IMG/VR virus record: IMGVR_UViG_3300048930_000155
Location: 17,740-81,739 of that record
Direction: 5' to 3' (one strand)
Source of the DNA: a virus
DNA length: 64,000 bases
Shown here: positions 1-9,730 of the stretch, in pieces
How the letters are laid out: each line of letters begins with the position of its first letter
Position numbering within the stretch: position 1 is the first letter of the stretch
Program-made: the position numbers and the translations under genes
Notes under the pieces: model-generated
The model's database searches: none
What the model was told of the DNA's origin: nothing
The model's input: only the letters and a program-made list of their open reading frames with translations

Positions 1-411
1 AGAGTATCCGACGACGACCTAATAACACTAAACGACCTCCAAAGACAGCACGGACTCATATTTATTCCAACTAGAAAAGATAACCGCGAAGCAGCCATTA
101 ACGACGTGCGAATTCGCCTAGCTGACGAGAATATTATCATTAACCCAAAATGCGCGAATCTAATATACCAGCTTAAATCAGCAACTTGGAGTAAGAACCG
201 CAAGACATTTGAACGAACTGACCAGGGCGGTCACCAGGATTTACTAGCTGCGCTAATTTACTTAGTTAGAAATGTACAGTGGCATAAAAATCCATACCCC
301 ACTGAAAGATCGCTACAAGCGTTCAATATGTTCGGTAAAAGCGCGGATTACTTGAGTTCTACCGCCCAAGCCGTCAAGAGCATGTTCGTTAAAAACAAGA
401 TAAACAAATAA
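1..411 (+). CDS. terL: Terminase large subunit, C-terminal part (5' end outside window)
   Basis: The reading frame is open from base 1, so the ATPase half lies left of the window. What remains is the end of the RNase H-like nuclease domain that cuts concatemeric DNA during packaging. It shows a conserved 'FIPTRKDNREAAINDVR' stretch, then a 'LIYQLKSATWSKNRKTFER' strand-turn-strand, and the final 'GGHQDLLAALIYLVRNV' helix, whose Asp is the usual third metal-binding acid. The GTG at 106 is an internal valine, not a start. The gene lies directly before the portal, the normal packaging order. The family call is firm; subfamily cannot be judged from a fragment. Confidence 0.9.
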   Translation, partial: RVSDDDLITLNDLQRQHGLIFIPTRKDNREAAINDVRIRLADENIIINPKCANLIYQLKSATWSKNRKTFERTDQGGHQDLLAALIYLVRNVQWHKNPYPTERSLQAFNMFGKSADYLSSTAQAVKSMFVKNKINK

Positions 412-425
412 AGGTAGGCAATAAT

Positions 426-2471
426 ATGGCTAATAAAGACAAATATTTCGCAGCTTTACCCTCAAAAGAGGCCGTTTCAGAGATCTATCACAAGGCCCAA
501 GATTGGGGCTCGAGCGCATTAGCCAACGAATACGTAGACAAGCTTCGCCGTAGTTGGTCGTTTTATCACGGTAACTTCACTTCTGGATCAGGAGATCACG
601 GATTGAGCTTTACTGGCGAGCAGAACGAACTTGTACGATTCCCAGTAAACCACTATAGAAACATCGCCAGGCACTTGCTAAATATGACTACGGCTAATCG
701 CCCTAGTCTTAAAACACGCGCTATTAATACAGACGTAAGATCGCAGTCTCAAACCATACTAGCAGATGGACTTTTGGAGTACTACTTCAGAGAAAAGAAT
801 TTAGAGTCGTATGTCAGTAAGGCTACTGAATATGCCATCGTATTTGGTGAAGGATATATTCGTCTCGGCTGGAACGCTACTGCCGGTCAAATGTTTGAGC
901 AGGACGAGAATAGCGGCGAGCGCTTTTACGAGGGTGACCTAGAGTTCACTAACGTATCCCCATTAGACGTTATTCGAGACCCATCTAAAGAAGATACTGC
1001 CAGCCATGATTGGCTTATCGTCAGATCATATAAGAATAAGTTCGCATTAGCAGCTAAATATCCTGAAATCGAAGATCAAATTCTAAGTGCTCCATCTAAA
1101 GATGATCTGGGCGAGTTAAAGTCTGGAAGCTTTAATATGGAAAAGACTGATGACGTTCCAGTGTACGAGTTCTTCCATAACAAAAACGATGCTCTTCCAG
1201 ATGGTCGCTACATAGTATTCGTAACCCCTGAAGCTATCTTGTATGACGGTCCACTCCCTTATAGAGAAACGCCAATATATCGAATTTCTCCTGAGAATAT
1301 CTTAGGAAGTCCTTTTGGCTATACTGTAATGTTTGACCTTCTACCTATTCAAGAAGCTATCAACATGTTGTATAGCACTATTATTACTAACCAGAACGCA
1401 TTTGGAGTACAGAACGTACTTGTACCTAAGGGCGCAGACTTTACATGGACACAGTTAGCTGGCGGCCTTAACCTAATCGAATATAATGCTCTCAATAATG
1501 CTAAGCCAGAAGCTCTTAACTTGACCCAGACTCCCGCTGAAATCTTTGAGATGATTAAGATTCTTGAGCAGCAAATGGAGACTATCTCCGGAATTAATAG
1601 TGTAACCAGAGGGCAGCCAGAGGCTAGCCTTCGATCTGCTAGCTCGCTAGCCCTTATTCAGGCGCAAGCTGTTCAATTCTCATCACTTCTTCAGCATTCG
1701 TACGTTAAGGCTATTGAGAATATCGGAAATGGCGTAATTCAAACGTTACAAGACTACGCTAAATACCCTAGAGTAGCGGCTATCGTAGGCAAGTCACAAA
1801 GAGCGTATTTAAAAGAATTCTCCTCAAAAGATCTGCTACAAATAGGTAGGGTCGCTGTAGAAGTCTCTAATGCCTTAGCTAAGACTACTGCAGGACGCGC
1901 AGAGATCGCCAATCAACTAATCCAGATGGGGCTAGTAAAGAACGTTGATCAATATTTTACGGTGCTGAACACCGGTAGATTAGATTCAATGACAGAAGGC
2001 GATCAAGCAGAGCTGTTACTAGTTAAATCTGAGAATGAGAAAATGATGGACGGGACTTATGCTAGGGCCCTTAGCCTAGATAACCACGCACTCCATATTC
2101 AAGAGCACAAAGCATTGCTGGCCGACCCCGATCTTAGAAACGATGAGCAGCTAGTAGAAGTGGTCCTGTCTCACATCCAGGAACATATTGAGCTCCTAAG
2201 AAATACCGATCCTGGCGTACTTGCAGTAACTCGTCAGCAAGCGTTGCCGCCCTTACAGCCGCCCATGCCTCCTCAAGGAGCTCCTGGACCACAAGCACCG
2301 CAAGGCCCTACCCAAGAGGCTATGGAAGGCGCTGAGATGATTCCCGAAGCTATGGAAGCTCAGACTAACTTTGCAGCAGGCCAGGAAATAGCGGCACCAC
2401 AAATGCCCACTCCACCAGCTCCATTTCAGAATTTACCAACTAACCCAGCTAACACAGATCCACAAGGATAA
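426..2471 (+). CDS. Portal protein
   Basis: 681 residues, starting at an ATG behind an AAAGGTAGG ribosome site, 14 nt after the terminase stop. It forms the dodecameric DNA channel at the capsid vertex. The N-terminal third resembles the clip/wing of large podovirus portals (VRFPVNHYRNIARHLLNMTT, then YFREKNLESYVSKATEYAIVFGEGYIRLGW). The middle has 'GSPFGYTVMFDLLPIQEAIN' and a stem/crown helix region 'QPEASLRSASSLALIQAQA' near residue 400. The last 70 residues are rich in Pro, Gln and Ala and probably disordered. Position between terminase and virion genes supports the call. Confidence 0.88.
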   Translation: MANKDKYFAALPSKEAVSEIYHKAQDWGSSALANEYVDKLRRSWSFYHGNFTSGSGDHGLSFTGEQNELVRFPVNHYRNIARHLLNMTTANRPSLKTRAINTDVRSQSQTILADGLLEYYFREKNLESYVSKATEYAIVFGEGYIRLGWNATAGQMFEQDENSGERFYEGDLEFTNVSPLDVIRDPSKEDTASHDWLIVRSYKNKFALAAKYPEIEDQILSAPSKDDLGELKSGSFNMEKTDDVPVYEFFHNKNDALPDGRYIVFVTPEAILYDGPLPYRETPIYRISPENILGSPFGYTVMFDLLPIQEAINMLYSTIITNQNAFGVQNVLVPKGADFTWTQLAGGLNLIEYNALNNAKPEALNLTQTPAEIFEMIKILEQQMETISGINSVTRGQPEASLRSASSLALIQAQAVQFSSLLQHSYVKAIENIGNGVIQTLQDYAKYPRVAAIVGKSQRAYLKEFSSKDLLQIGRVAVEVSNALAKTTAGRAEIANQLIQMGLVKNVDQYFTVLNTGRLDSMTEGDQAELLLVKSENEKMMDGTYARALSLDNHALHIQEHKALLADPDLRNDEQLVEVVLSHIQEHIELLRNTDPGVLAVTRQQALPPLQPPMPPQGAPGPQAPQGPTQEAMEGAEMIPEAMEAQTNFAAGQEIAAPQMPTPPAPFQNLPTNPANTDPQG

Positions 2472-2544
2472 GGCTGGATATGGGTGACATAACCCTTTGC
2501 TATTTGAGGAGGCTATAAGCTGTTCTATAAGCTAAGTTATTGAT

Positions 2545-3510
2545 ATGCCATCTTTACTAGACCAAGGTCAGATAATACAAGCAGTATACGATCAAGTACT
2601 GAATCGACTGCGTGTAGATATAGGCGCTAATATAACATTAGGCGGTGATCTAGAAGTAGCGATAGACCATACTACGGACTCTATTAGATTAGGGGACGGT
2701 GTAAGCCTAATAACAGCGACTACGATAGGCCCTAAAACTGGCTTAGATGTGAACATTATTGCTGGAGGTGGTGGCTCGGTCTCCGTAACCCTAGATTCTT
2801 TTACGAAAGTGCCAGCCGATAACGTATTAATAGTAGGCTCTGAAGATGGCACGCAGACAGGCACAAAACACGCTTTAGTAGTAGGGTCGGATCTAAAACT
2901 TAGAGTTATAGACGTAGACGCAGTAACAGAGTTACAGGCAGCCAATACAACACTAACAGCCATATCAAATCAACTACCGACCACTCTAGGACAACTCACG
3001 GCAGCTAATAGCGTGTCTGTTGTGTTAGCTTCAGACCAGCCAGCGATAGATGTAAACGTATCTGGCACTCTTCCACTACCCGCCGGAGCAGCAACAGAAG
3101 CCAAGCAAGATGCTCAAATTACAATACTAGACGCGATAGAAGCTGGAATACCTGACTCTATTGGGCAGTTAGCCTCAGCCGCTAGTATGTCCGTAGTACT
3201 AGCCTCAGATCAGCCAGCAATACCAGTCACGATAAGCTCCGAGCCTATTAAGATATCAGGTACTATAGACGGTACCCCATCAGGTACTGAATACCCATTC
3301 GTATATAACGTTCGTCAACAAATATTAGCAGCACATGATAGAGAACAAGATATAACTTATGCGGATTTTGGAACTAAAAATCAAAGAGTTACACAAATTG
3401 ACTATACAAGTGCCACGTTTCCTGGTATAATTGCTAGGAAGACCTTTACTTATACACTAGTTGGAGTAAACTACCGACGTGACAGTATAGACTGGGCAAT
3501 ATTACCTTAA
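2545..3510 (+). CDS. Beta-rich virion protein, probably tail or fibre associated
   Basis: 321 residues, not recognised as a named family. The ATG at 2545 has no close Shine-Dalgarno; the nearest purine-rich match (GAGGAGG, about 2506-2512) is about 32 nt upstream. An internal duplication is visible: 'VSVVLASDQPAIDVNVSG' near 160-180 and 'MSVVLASDQPAIPVTISS' near 218-235, separated by 'LPAGAATEAKQDAQITIL'. That Ala/Thr/Gln motif recurs in phage structural proteins that I know only as hypothetical. Its place in an uninterrupted run of virion genes after the portal suggests a structural role, which is inference. Confidence 0.55.
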   Translation: MPSLLDQGQIIQAVYDQVLNRLRVDIGANITLGGDLEVAIDHTTDSIRLGDGVSLITATTIGPKTGLDVNIIAGGGGSVSVTLDSFTKVPADNVLIVGSEDGTQTGTKHALVVGSDLKLRVIDVDAVTELQAANTTLTAISNQLPTTLGQLTAANSVSVVLASDQPAIDVNVSGTLPLPAGAATEAKQDAQITILDAIEAGIPDSIGQLASAASMSVVLASDQPAIPVTISSEPIKISGTIDGTPSGTEYPFVYNVRQQILAAHDREQDITYADFGTKNQRVTQIDYTSATFPGIIARKTFTYTLVGVNYRRDSIDWAILP

Positions 3511-3520
3511 GAGGACTTAA

Positions 3521-5581
3521 ATGAAATACGTAAAAGCAGACTTATTAGCCGATGTAGTTGGAACATATGATCAAACTAAGACTACCGTTCAAGGTAGGGC
3601 TCAAGTTAAGAGCATAGGCGGAGATGACGCATTAGGGCCTCCACTTAATAAATATGTTGATACTGTAGCGGATACCGCAGCCTCTTCTAGTGTAGTACCT
3701 TTATTGACTTACATGTCCCCTAATGGCCGCTTATTTTCAATCGGCGCGGAGGCTGGAGGCATAGTTAACGTTAGCTTACACACTGTTGATTTAACTACTG
3801 GATCACCTACTTTTATAGGAACCATAAGGATGCAAATTGCAGACATAGCATCGTCTACACACGTTATGCGCGGCCTTAAAGTAGTAGATAGTGGTACTAC
3901 TGGGTGGAGAATATTCCTAGCTACTACGGCTAACGTGTCGATTAACGGAGGACTTTACTGTGTAAATAATGTAAACTTAGCTGACTTTGTAGCCGTTGGT
4001 CCTGGAACTTTATTCCCTAATGCTACAGGGTCTGATCAAAAGGCTACATATCTACTTCAAGACCCGTCAAATATCGGAGTAGGTCAATTAAATATACAGA
4101 CCGCCGGCATCACGCTTGACCTACCTAATAATAATATTTATGTCCATAATGGAATCTCGGCTACGCATCAATTCTACGTGTATTCTACCAACGCAACACT
4201 AGACTGCCCAGTTTCTTCTGGAACTATAGACGATATTACAGATAGGATTACAATAACTGCACATGGTTACGTAGATAACACTCCTATTTTTATTAGCAGT
4301 CTAGTGGGCGGAACAGGACTTTCTAATAATACTGTATATTTTGTTAGAAATAGTACGGTAAACGACTTTCAAGTATCTGCCACTTCAGGGGGCGCCGCAA
4401 TCAACATAACCTTAGCCGGTACTGCGGATGTTTGCAGAGCTTTTGGAACTACAGGCTCTGCGTGGGTACACAAGACAGGTAACTTACCCGCGCTGACCGG
4501 GACGCTTATCATCTCCGACTCAGAAGATTATGCAGTACCTAACCACACAACTAATGCAGGTCAGCCTTGTATATTTTTCTGCACTAGTACTTCCTTATAT
4601 TTAGGGCAAATATCTGAGTTAACGTCAGGGGCAGTAACATGGCCGTCATTAGTTGCAGCTAATCTTTTAGGCACTGTAAACCAAATAGTAACCCCCGCAC
4701 TAACTTTAGCAACTTGGTCTAACGTTTTAGATAGGGCCGTATATCTTACAAATACAAATATATTCGTGATTAAGCAAGTAGTTAATAACAGCATTGACGA
4801 TATATTTGGCGGATCTAACAATATATACAGAGAGGCCACAACTAGTGACGCCGTACCAGTAGGTACACTAACAGTAGGCGCTATAGATGTAGAAGATGGG
4901 TGGCTTGTGCTTCAAACTGGAGCCACTGCAGGCCAGCGCGGAGTTATATTGGCAGACCTAAGATCAGATTCTGTATTTGACTACTCATTTGTCGTAACTA
5001 AAGTGCTAGATACGCCTAATTCTGTTTATAAATTTATTACTACTATAGATAAACTATATGATGACACTGGAAGCCTAGAAGTATTCTACAGAACTTCGGG
5101 ATTTGGCTCTATTTCTGGAGGATGGCTCCCTATTGGATTTGCAGAGGATCTTACTGCTGTCGCTTCTGGCGAACAAGTTCAGTTTAAGATTAATTTTGCT
5201 ACCTTGGGACTAGACACATCTATACCCGCTCAATTATGCGAATTCTTTTTAGGCTTTGAATCTAACACAGAGATTTCCGATAATTGGGAATTCTCAGACG
5301 ATTTTTCAGACAATGGTGTTCCATCTCGGACAGCATTTAGACTTAAAAAAGCCTACACTAGCTCAGTTCCGACTCTTTACTATAGAGCATATGATTTGAC
5401 TAACGTTCAGCTAGTAAATCACAACACAGTCACAAACGCTGCGAATTTTGAGTACTCAACGGATAACGGCACGTCTTGGACTCTTTTAGGGACTGTCCCT
5501 AACGTAGTAGGTACGTTGCTAAGATATAGCTTCACATCGCCTCCAGGCACAGACGCACGTCCAGGACTTAAGGAGAGTTAA
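3521..5581 (+). CDS. Large virion protein of unknown fold
   Basis: 686 residues starting behind AGAGGACTTAA, a good ribosome site, 10 nt after the preceding gene. It is rich in Thr, Ser, Gly and Val with no Cys clusters or membrane segments. It contains a short 'ITITAHGYVDNTPIFISSL' segment of the kind found in phage fibre and tail proteins, which also occurs in the 1270-residue nozzle-like protein (TTTAHGLQVGDQVYL). The C-terminal third reads like a beta-sandwich ('YSTDNGTSWTLLGTVP'). The stop is 2 nt from the next ATG, so the two are probably co-translated. Structural, probably tail or spike. Confidence 0.55.
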   Translation: MKYVKADLLADVVGTYDQTKTTVQGRAQVKSIGGDDALGPPLNKYVDTVADTAASSSVVPLLTYMSPNGRLFSIGAEAGGIVNVSLHTVDLTTGSPTFIGTIRMQIADIASSTHVMRGLKVVDSGTTGWRIFLATTANVSINGGLYCVNNVNLADFVAVGPGTLFPNATGSDQKATYLLQDPSNIGVGQLNIQTAGITLDLPNNNIYVHNGISATHQFYVYSTNATLDCPVSSGTIDDITDRITITAHGYVDNTPIFISSLVGGTGLSNNTVYFVRNSTVNDFQVSATSGGAAINITLAGTADVCRAFGTTGSAWVHKTGNLPALTGTLIISDSEDYAVPNHTTNAGQPCIFFCTSTSLYLGQISELTSGAVTWPSLVAANLLGTVNQIVTPALTLATWSNVLDRAVYLTNTNIFVIKQVVNNSIDDIFGGSNNIYREATTSDAVPVGTLTVGAIDVEDGWLVLQTGATAGQRGVILADLRSDSVFDYSFVVTKVLDTPNSVYKFITTIDKLYDDTGSLEVFYRTSGFGSISGGWLPIGFAEDLTAVASGEQVQFKINFATLGLDTSIPAQLCEFFLGFESNTEISDNWEFSDDFSDNGVPSRTAFRLKKAYTSSVPTLYYRAYDLTNVQLVNHNTVTNAANFEYSTDNGTSWTLLGTVPNVVGTLLRYSFTSPPGTDARPGLKES

Positions 5582-5583
5582 AA

Positions 5584-6942
5584 ATGGCTAATTTCCTAGT
5601 AGAAAATAATTTCTATCAGGGAACATCTGAGGCGTGTATAGCAGACCTAACGCCTCCTACGTTCGCTGGAATAACTTTTTTGGACGTAGAGTCTCGCGGC
5701 CAAATCCGAGCCGGGTGGTCCGCAGCCACCGACCCGACCCCACCTATTAGATACGAAGTCTATATCCAAGCGTCTTCAGCGGTGGGCTTATTCAATACCG
5801 CTAACATCATAGCAGTTAGTCCAAATCTGCAGTATGACATTTTTACTATGCCAGATGGGTCGTTCTTAGTTAATGGGACTACTTATTATGTTGGCGTGCG
5901 TGCTATAGACGGTGTAAATAACAGAGATAGCAATACCGTTTCTATGAGCGTAATTTCTACTGGTGTACTAACGGCAATCGACACATATGACGTGGACGGG
6001 GCTTTTTCTTTAGCACCGGAAGGCGAGTTTCAGGGAACTATTTGGGGTAAAAAAAACGGGGAGCTAGCCACGTCTGTCAGTACTGTACTAGGAACTGCCT
6101 CGTACCAAGTATATGACAAGACTGGTGCGGCCGTAGTAGGTATGTCACAATCTGGTATTACAGCCGATGCTAACGGACAGTTTAAGATAACCGCGGTACC
6201 ATCTTCTTTACAAGAGTCCCTAGATCATTACGTAGTAAAATGTTCTATATCTATCGACGGAGAAGTTAGAACAGATAATGTTGGAATTGTTCAAAAAGTA
6301 CCTAGCTACGGAACGTCTGGACAATATACTTTCGACAACAGCGGCGACTTAGTCGGTATATTCTGGGCAAGGGACGAAGCAGACACTCAGATATCCGAAT
6401 TAGCTAGACTTGGTGTAGGATCATACGACGTACTAGATCAAGATGGTGCCATAGTTGGAGGCTTATCCGAATCTGGAATAGTGGCTGGCGCGCAAGGCAC
6501 ATATACAATTACCCCAGTTTCCGGAATAGACCCCGCGTCCTTACAGTTATATACGGCTAGAATTACAGTGGAAGTTGATGGAATAGCGAGAACATCTCTT
6601 ATTCCGATGACATCAGTAAGAGCAGAACAATTTGCCAAAGCTACATTCTCTATAAACGCGTTAAACCAGCTACAAGCTACGTTTTGGGTAGAGACTTCTA
6701 ACGGGCGCGTACAGACTAGTAATCTAGGAGCTGCAAACTATACGATTTATGATAAAGACGGGGTGCCAGTAGCGGGACTTACTGAGACCGGCATAACCGC
6801 CGACGTTAACGGAAGATTTAATACTACACCAGTAAGCGCGGCTTTACTCACCGACTTAACCCACTATAGTGCCAAAGTCGGTATTGTAGTGCAAGGAGTT
6901 GAACGAGTAGCTTATAAAGGCTTTACGCTTCTAGGATCATAG
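5584..6942 (+). CDS. Virion protein with FN3 domain and three internal repeats
   Basis: 452 residues. Residues 8-125 look like a fibronectin type III domain: 'TPPTFAGITFL', a 'GQIRAGWSAATDPTPPIRYEVYI' strand pair and 'GTTYYVGVRAIDGVNNRDS'. The rest is three tandem units of about 100 residues, each with 'F.GTIWGKKNGE', 'YQVYDKTGAAVVGMSQSGI', 'ADANGQFKITAVPSS' and a closing 'V.C.ISIDGEVRTD'-type strand. Such repeated Ig-like units suit a surface-exposed virion decoration or fibre, which is inference. The ATG follows the previous stop by 2 nt. Confidence 0.65.
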   Translation: MANFLVENNFYQGTSEACIADLTPPTFAGITFLDVESRGQIRAGWSAATDPTPPIRYEVYIQASSAVGLFNTANIIAVSPNLQYDIFTMPDGSFLVNGTTYYVGVRAIDGVNNRDSNTVSMSVISTGVLTAIDTYDVDGAFSLAPEGEFQGTIWGKKNGELATSVSTVLGTASYQVYDKTGAAVVGMSQSGITADANGQFKITAVPSSLQESLDHYVVKCSISIDGEVRTDNVGIVQKVPSYGTSGQYTFDNSGDLVGIFWARDEADTQISELARLGVGSYDVLDQDGAIVGGLSESGIVAGAQGTYTITPVSGIDPASLQLYTARITVEVDGIARTSLIPMTSVRAEQFAKATFSINALNQLQATFWVETSNGRVQTSNLGAANYTIYDKDGVPVAGLTETGITADVNGRFNTTPVSAALLTDLTHYSAKVGIVVQGVERVAYKGFTLLGS

Positions 6943-6943
6943 T

Positions 6944-7498
6944 ATGCCAGTTACTAGAAAGTTATTAGCTCAACATAATAACGAAGAGAATCAGTGGCTA
7001 AAAGTAGATCACAACTCTAGATATATAGTTAATGTATCGCCAGAGTGGCAGTTTCTATTTGGACCTAATAGCGCACTGTCTACTGGAAGTCGCGTAATAA
7101 AGTTAGCCGCCCAACTGGATACCAGCACCTTAGATAAAATTAGACTTATCGGATACTTGTATAACTCCGATAATGCCAGCGTAGATAGCGCGGCCTCTGC
7201 CACATTTAGCATTTATAGGGTAGAGGACATTACTACACCTAAATGGAACGAAGTATTTATTGCGAACTTGGGCGGCATAGAGCAAACTAACAGCTATTAT
7301 TTCGCTGATATAGATATTACAAGCATAACTGGAGCATCTTTAGATGGCGATACTACCTTAATGATAGAAGGTACAGTTATAAGATCCGGCGTAACATATA
7401 GAGACAGAATATACGTGAACCACCTGGGAATATATGATAGCGTAGTTAGACTAAGAAACGCAGTTGACTTCCTAGACATAACTAAACTGGACGAGTAG
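6944..7498 (+). CDS. Virion protein, unrecognised
   Basis: 184 residues, start ATG 1 nt after the preceding stop. There is no signal peptide or membrane segment. The sequence alternates short beta strands ('YIVNVSPEWQFLFGP', 'ATFSIYRVEDITTPKWNEVF', 'TTLMIEGTVIRSGVTYRDR') and looks like a compact all-beta domain. I do not recognise the family. Co-directional tight packing with FN3 and fibre-like genes suggests it belongs to the same tail or fibre assembly. Confidence 0.5.
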   Translation: MPVTRKLLAQHNNEENQWLKVDHNSRYIVNVSPEWQFLFGPNSALSTGSRVIKLAAQLDTSTLDKIRLIGYLYNSDNASVDSAASATFSIYRVEDITTPKWNEVFIANLGGIEQTNSYYFADIDITSITGASLDGDTTLMIEGTVIRSGVTYRDRIYVNHLGIYDSVVRLRNAVDFLDITKLDE

Positions 7499-7501
7499 CA
7501 C

Positions 7502-7948
7502 ATGAAGCACGCGATACTAGATAATAACGTAGTAGTAGAAATAGTAGACATCTCTGAAGATGAAATTCACGACGTGGCTAGAAATGTTCAAATGTTAATA
7601 AGTATAGATGACATGACTCCGCAGCCTGGAATAGGGTGGGTATTAGATGGTAATAGGCTGTCACCTAAACCACTGCTGCAACAAAGTGTGGCGGCAGCTA
7701 TTCAGTTTGGAAAAAGTCTTAAAGACGACGTAACCGCTAGAATAGGCGCTAGAAACTTAATACTAAATAAATCTGAAGCAGATATAGCTGTATTGGTTAG
7801 TCAACTAATTAATATAGGTTTTGTACTTGAAGGCGGAGCATTAAAGACCGCTAGAGGTATAATTCAGCTCATTAAGCCTATGCACCCAGACCACGCAGAA
7901 GAGCTGCAGTATGCTATTGACAGGATTACATCATATGTCGGAGAGTAG
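7502..7948 (+). CDS. Hypothetical phage protein, tail-assembly-like
   Basis: 148 residues. The N-terminus ('MKHAILDNNVVVEIVDISED' then 'PQPGIGWVLDGNRLSP') matches the general pattern of small phage proteins beside fibre genes, in which an 'I.DG.VV.I' strand is followed by 'PG..Y.G..' and a helical C-terminus. The rest is helical ('AAAIQFGKSLKDDVTARIGA', 'HAEELQYAIDRITSYVGE'). A fibre chaperone or accessory is plausible but unproven. Its 3' end overlaps the next gene by 14 nt. Confidence 0.4.
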   Translation: MKHAILDNNVVVEIVDISEDEIHDVARNVQMLISIDDMTPQPGIGWVLDGNRLSPKPLLQQSVAAAIQFGKSLKDDVTARIGARNLILNKSEADIAVLVSQLINIGFVLEGGALKTARGIIQLIKPMHPDHAEELQYAIDRITSYVGE

Positions 7949-8459
7949 AGCACAGTACATAACTATAGGGTTTTCTAGGCCAAAATCTAAATTAGCCGTT
8001 CTAGCTCATTTGATAAGGCTATTTGAAGGAAGGACCCCGTATAGCCACGTATTCATAAGTTGGCACTCTAGCTCGTTAAATAGAACTCTTATATATGAAG
8101 CTCGCGGAGATGGGGTTAATTTTACTAATGAGCACTCGTTTAATAAAAAGAATAAAGTAGTAGCTACATTTGAATTAGAGGTAAGCCCTCAAGAAAAGAC
8201 AGAGATACTCCAGTTTTGCATTGATAACTCCAGAACGCAGTATGGCCATCTACAAGTACTAGGTATTGGGATAATTAAAATAGCTAGGAAAATCGGGTGC
8301 AAGATAAAGAATCCGTTCACTAAAGGGAACGTGTGTTCTGAAATAGCGGCAAGAATAATTAGCATGTTAGGTGTTAGTATAACAGAGGACTTAAACTTAG
8401 TAGGTCCTAGATATATTTACGAGGTATTAGATGGCCAGACTAAGATTGACCCCAAGTAA
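7935..8459 (+). CDS. Permuted papain-fold (NlpC/P60-superfamily) enzyme
   Basis: I chose the ATG at 7935 (174 residues), 9 nt after an AGGAT ribosome site, over an in-frame ATG at 7911. His38 in 'TPYSHVFI' precedes Cys134 in 'GNVCSEIAARI', so the His-before-Cys order marks the circularly permuted papain-like group (YiiX/LRAT type). Members cleave amide bonds in peptidoglycan or act on lipids. In this virion block it may be a virion-associated wall-degrading enzyme or have a late lysis role. The fold call is moderate and the substrate unknown. A lipid-related activity is an alternative. Confidence 0.55.
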   Translation: MSESRAQYITIGFSRPKSKLAVLAHLIRLFEGRTPYSHVFISWHSSSLNRTLIYEARGDGVNFTNEHSFNKKNKVVATFELEVSPQEKTEILQFCIDNSRTQYGHLQVLGIGIIKIARKIGCKIKNPFTKGNVCSEIAARIISMLGVSITEDLNLVGPRYIYEVLDGQTKIDPK

Positions 8460-8583
8460 GAACGCAACCCATACTCTAAAGCCGGCTACCCTCTCTAGAA
8501 TATCCAAGTGGAAGCGGATAGCAATAGCGTCGATTATCCTAAACGCAGTTACCATTAGCGCCCTAGTCTGGTTACTCAAATAA
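8431..8583 (+). CDS. Small single-TM protein (50 aa)
   Basis: A short open frame beginning at an ATG with GAGG 6 nt upstream and overlapping the preceding gene by 29 nt. It encodes 50 residues: a basic N-terminal half (several Lys/Arg) and a C-terminal hydrophobic helix 'IAIASIILNAVTISALVWLL' ending in Lys. Size and topology would fit a small holin, antiholin or membrane accessory of the papain-fold enzyme before it, but nothing assigns function. The next 90 nt to the scaffold gene hold only a 5-bp inverted repeat (CCCTA/TAGGG at 8641-8653). Confidence 0.5.
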   Translation: MARLRLTPSKNATHTLKPATLSRISKWKRIAIASIILNAVTISALVWLLK

Positions 8584-8674
8584 ACAAATCCTATATAGAT
8601 AAGGCTATCGCAATTACGCGACGCCTAGCTTAAACCTTACCCCTAAACTAGGGATAGGCATAGGAGTATATCAC

Positions 8675-9700
8675 ATGTCAGATAACGGCAGTTCTGCCCC
8701 CATCAATAGCTCAGACTCAAGCTCTTCAGAAGCGTCTAATACCGATTTAAACGCCCAAGGTAACGAGTCTATTAATCTTGAAGGTAATCAGTCTAGCGAA
8801 GAATCTTCGTCCAATGGCGAGGCTTTAAACGCGTCTAATGAGGCTTCTAGCGAGGGTTCAGAGCCCAGCAAGAAAGAAGTTAAGCAGGCGGCGGCTAAGG
8901 TAGACGCTAAACAGTCTAAAGCCGACCCCGAAAAGTACACAATCAAGGTAGACGGTCAGCTTTTAGAGCTTAATAAAGAAGAAATGGTCAAGTACGCTCA
9001 ATTAGGGCGCGCGGGCCAATCTAGAATGGAAGAAGCGGCTAGAATTAAGCAAGAAGCCATTCAATTAGTACAAATGCTTAGAACCAACCCAGAAGCTGTA
9101 CTCGCTGACCCCAATATCCTAGGTTCAGAAGATAAGGTTATCGAATTAGCCCAAAAGATCCTGTCTAGAAAACTCGAAGACGATCAGAAGAGCCCTGAAG
9201 TACGTGAAAAAGAACGCCTTCAGCGCGAACTCGAAGACCTCCGTGCACACATGAAGCAAGAAGAAGAGCGTCGTCAGGCGGCAGAATATGAAAGACTCGT
9301 GCAGCAGCAAGAAGCTCAACTGGAAGAGCAGATCACTGAAGCTTTTGAAGCATCTCAGTTGCCTAAATCTCCCTTTGTTCTTAAGCGTTTAGCTGATGTC
9401 ATGATCACGGCAGCCGAGAACAATAAGGACATTAGCCCTAAGCAAGCTCTTAATATTATTAAGAAAGAGATGCAAAGAGATATTCAGCAATATATTGACG
9501 TATTGCCCGAAGACGCTCTAGAAGCTTATATTAGCGCTGAAAAGGTTAAAAAGCTCCGAGATCGTCAGATAGCTAAGGCTAGAGAGGCGACTAAAGCCGC
9601 TGCCCCTAAAGTAGCGGAAGTTAAGGAAGTAGCATCACCTAGTTCTGAGCCGGCTAAGAAGGCTAAGATCAGTATGCGCGACTGGCTGCGCGGCAAATAA
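8675..9700 (+). CDS. Capsid scaffolding protein
   Basis: 341 residues. The first 80 are almost all Ser, Asn, Glu and Gly. A compact segment 'YTIKVDGQLLELNKEEMVKY' then 'RAGQSRMEEAARIKQEAIQL' follows at about 90-130, then a long charged helix (about 165-230, very rich in Glu, Arg and Gln). A basic C-terminus ends in 'ISMRDWLRGK'. This layout, and the position directly upstream of the major capsid gene, are typical of podovirus scaffolds, whose basic C-terminal helix binds coat protein. No protease domain is visible. Confidence 0.75.
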   Translation: MSDNGSSAPINSSDSSSSEASNTDLNAQGNESINLEGNQSSEESSSNGEALNASNEASSEGSEPSKKEVKQAAAKVDAKQSKADPEKYTIKVDGQLLELNKEEMVKYAQLGRAGQSRMEEAARIKQEAIQLVQMLRTNPEAVLADPNILGSEDKVIELAQKILSRKLEDDQKSPEVREKERLQRELEDLRAHMKQEEERRQAAEYERLVQQQEAQLEEQITEAFEASQLPKSPFVLKRLADVMITAAENNKDISPKQALNIIKKEMQRDIQQYIDVLPEDALEAYISAEKVKKLRDRQIAKAREATKAAAPKVAEVKEVASPSSEPAKKAKISMRDWLRGK

Positions 9701-9730
9701 GCCATAACAAATAGTAATAGTAAAGGATAT

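Noticed and set aside
7911-7934. ATG at 7911 as start of the papain-fold enzyme
   Set aside because: No ribosome site, and it lies deeper in the previous gene; the ATG at 7935 has AGGAT at a good distance.
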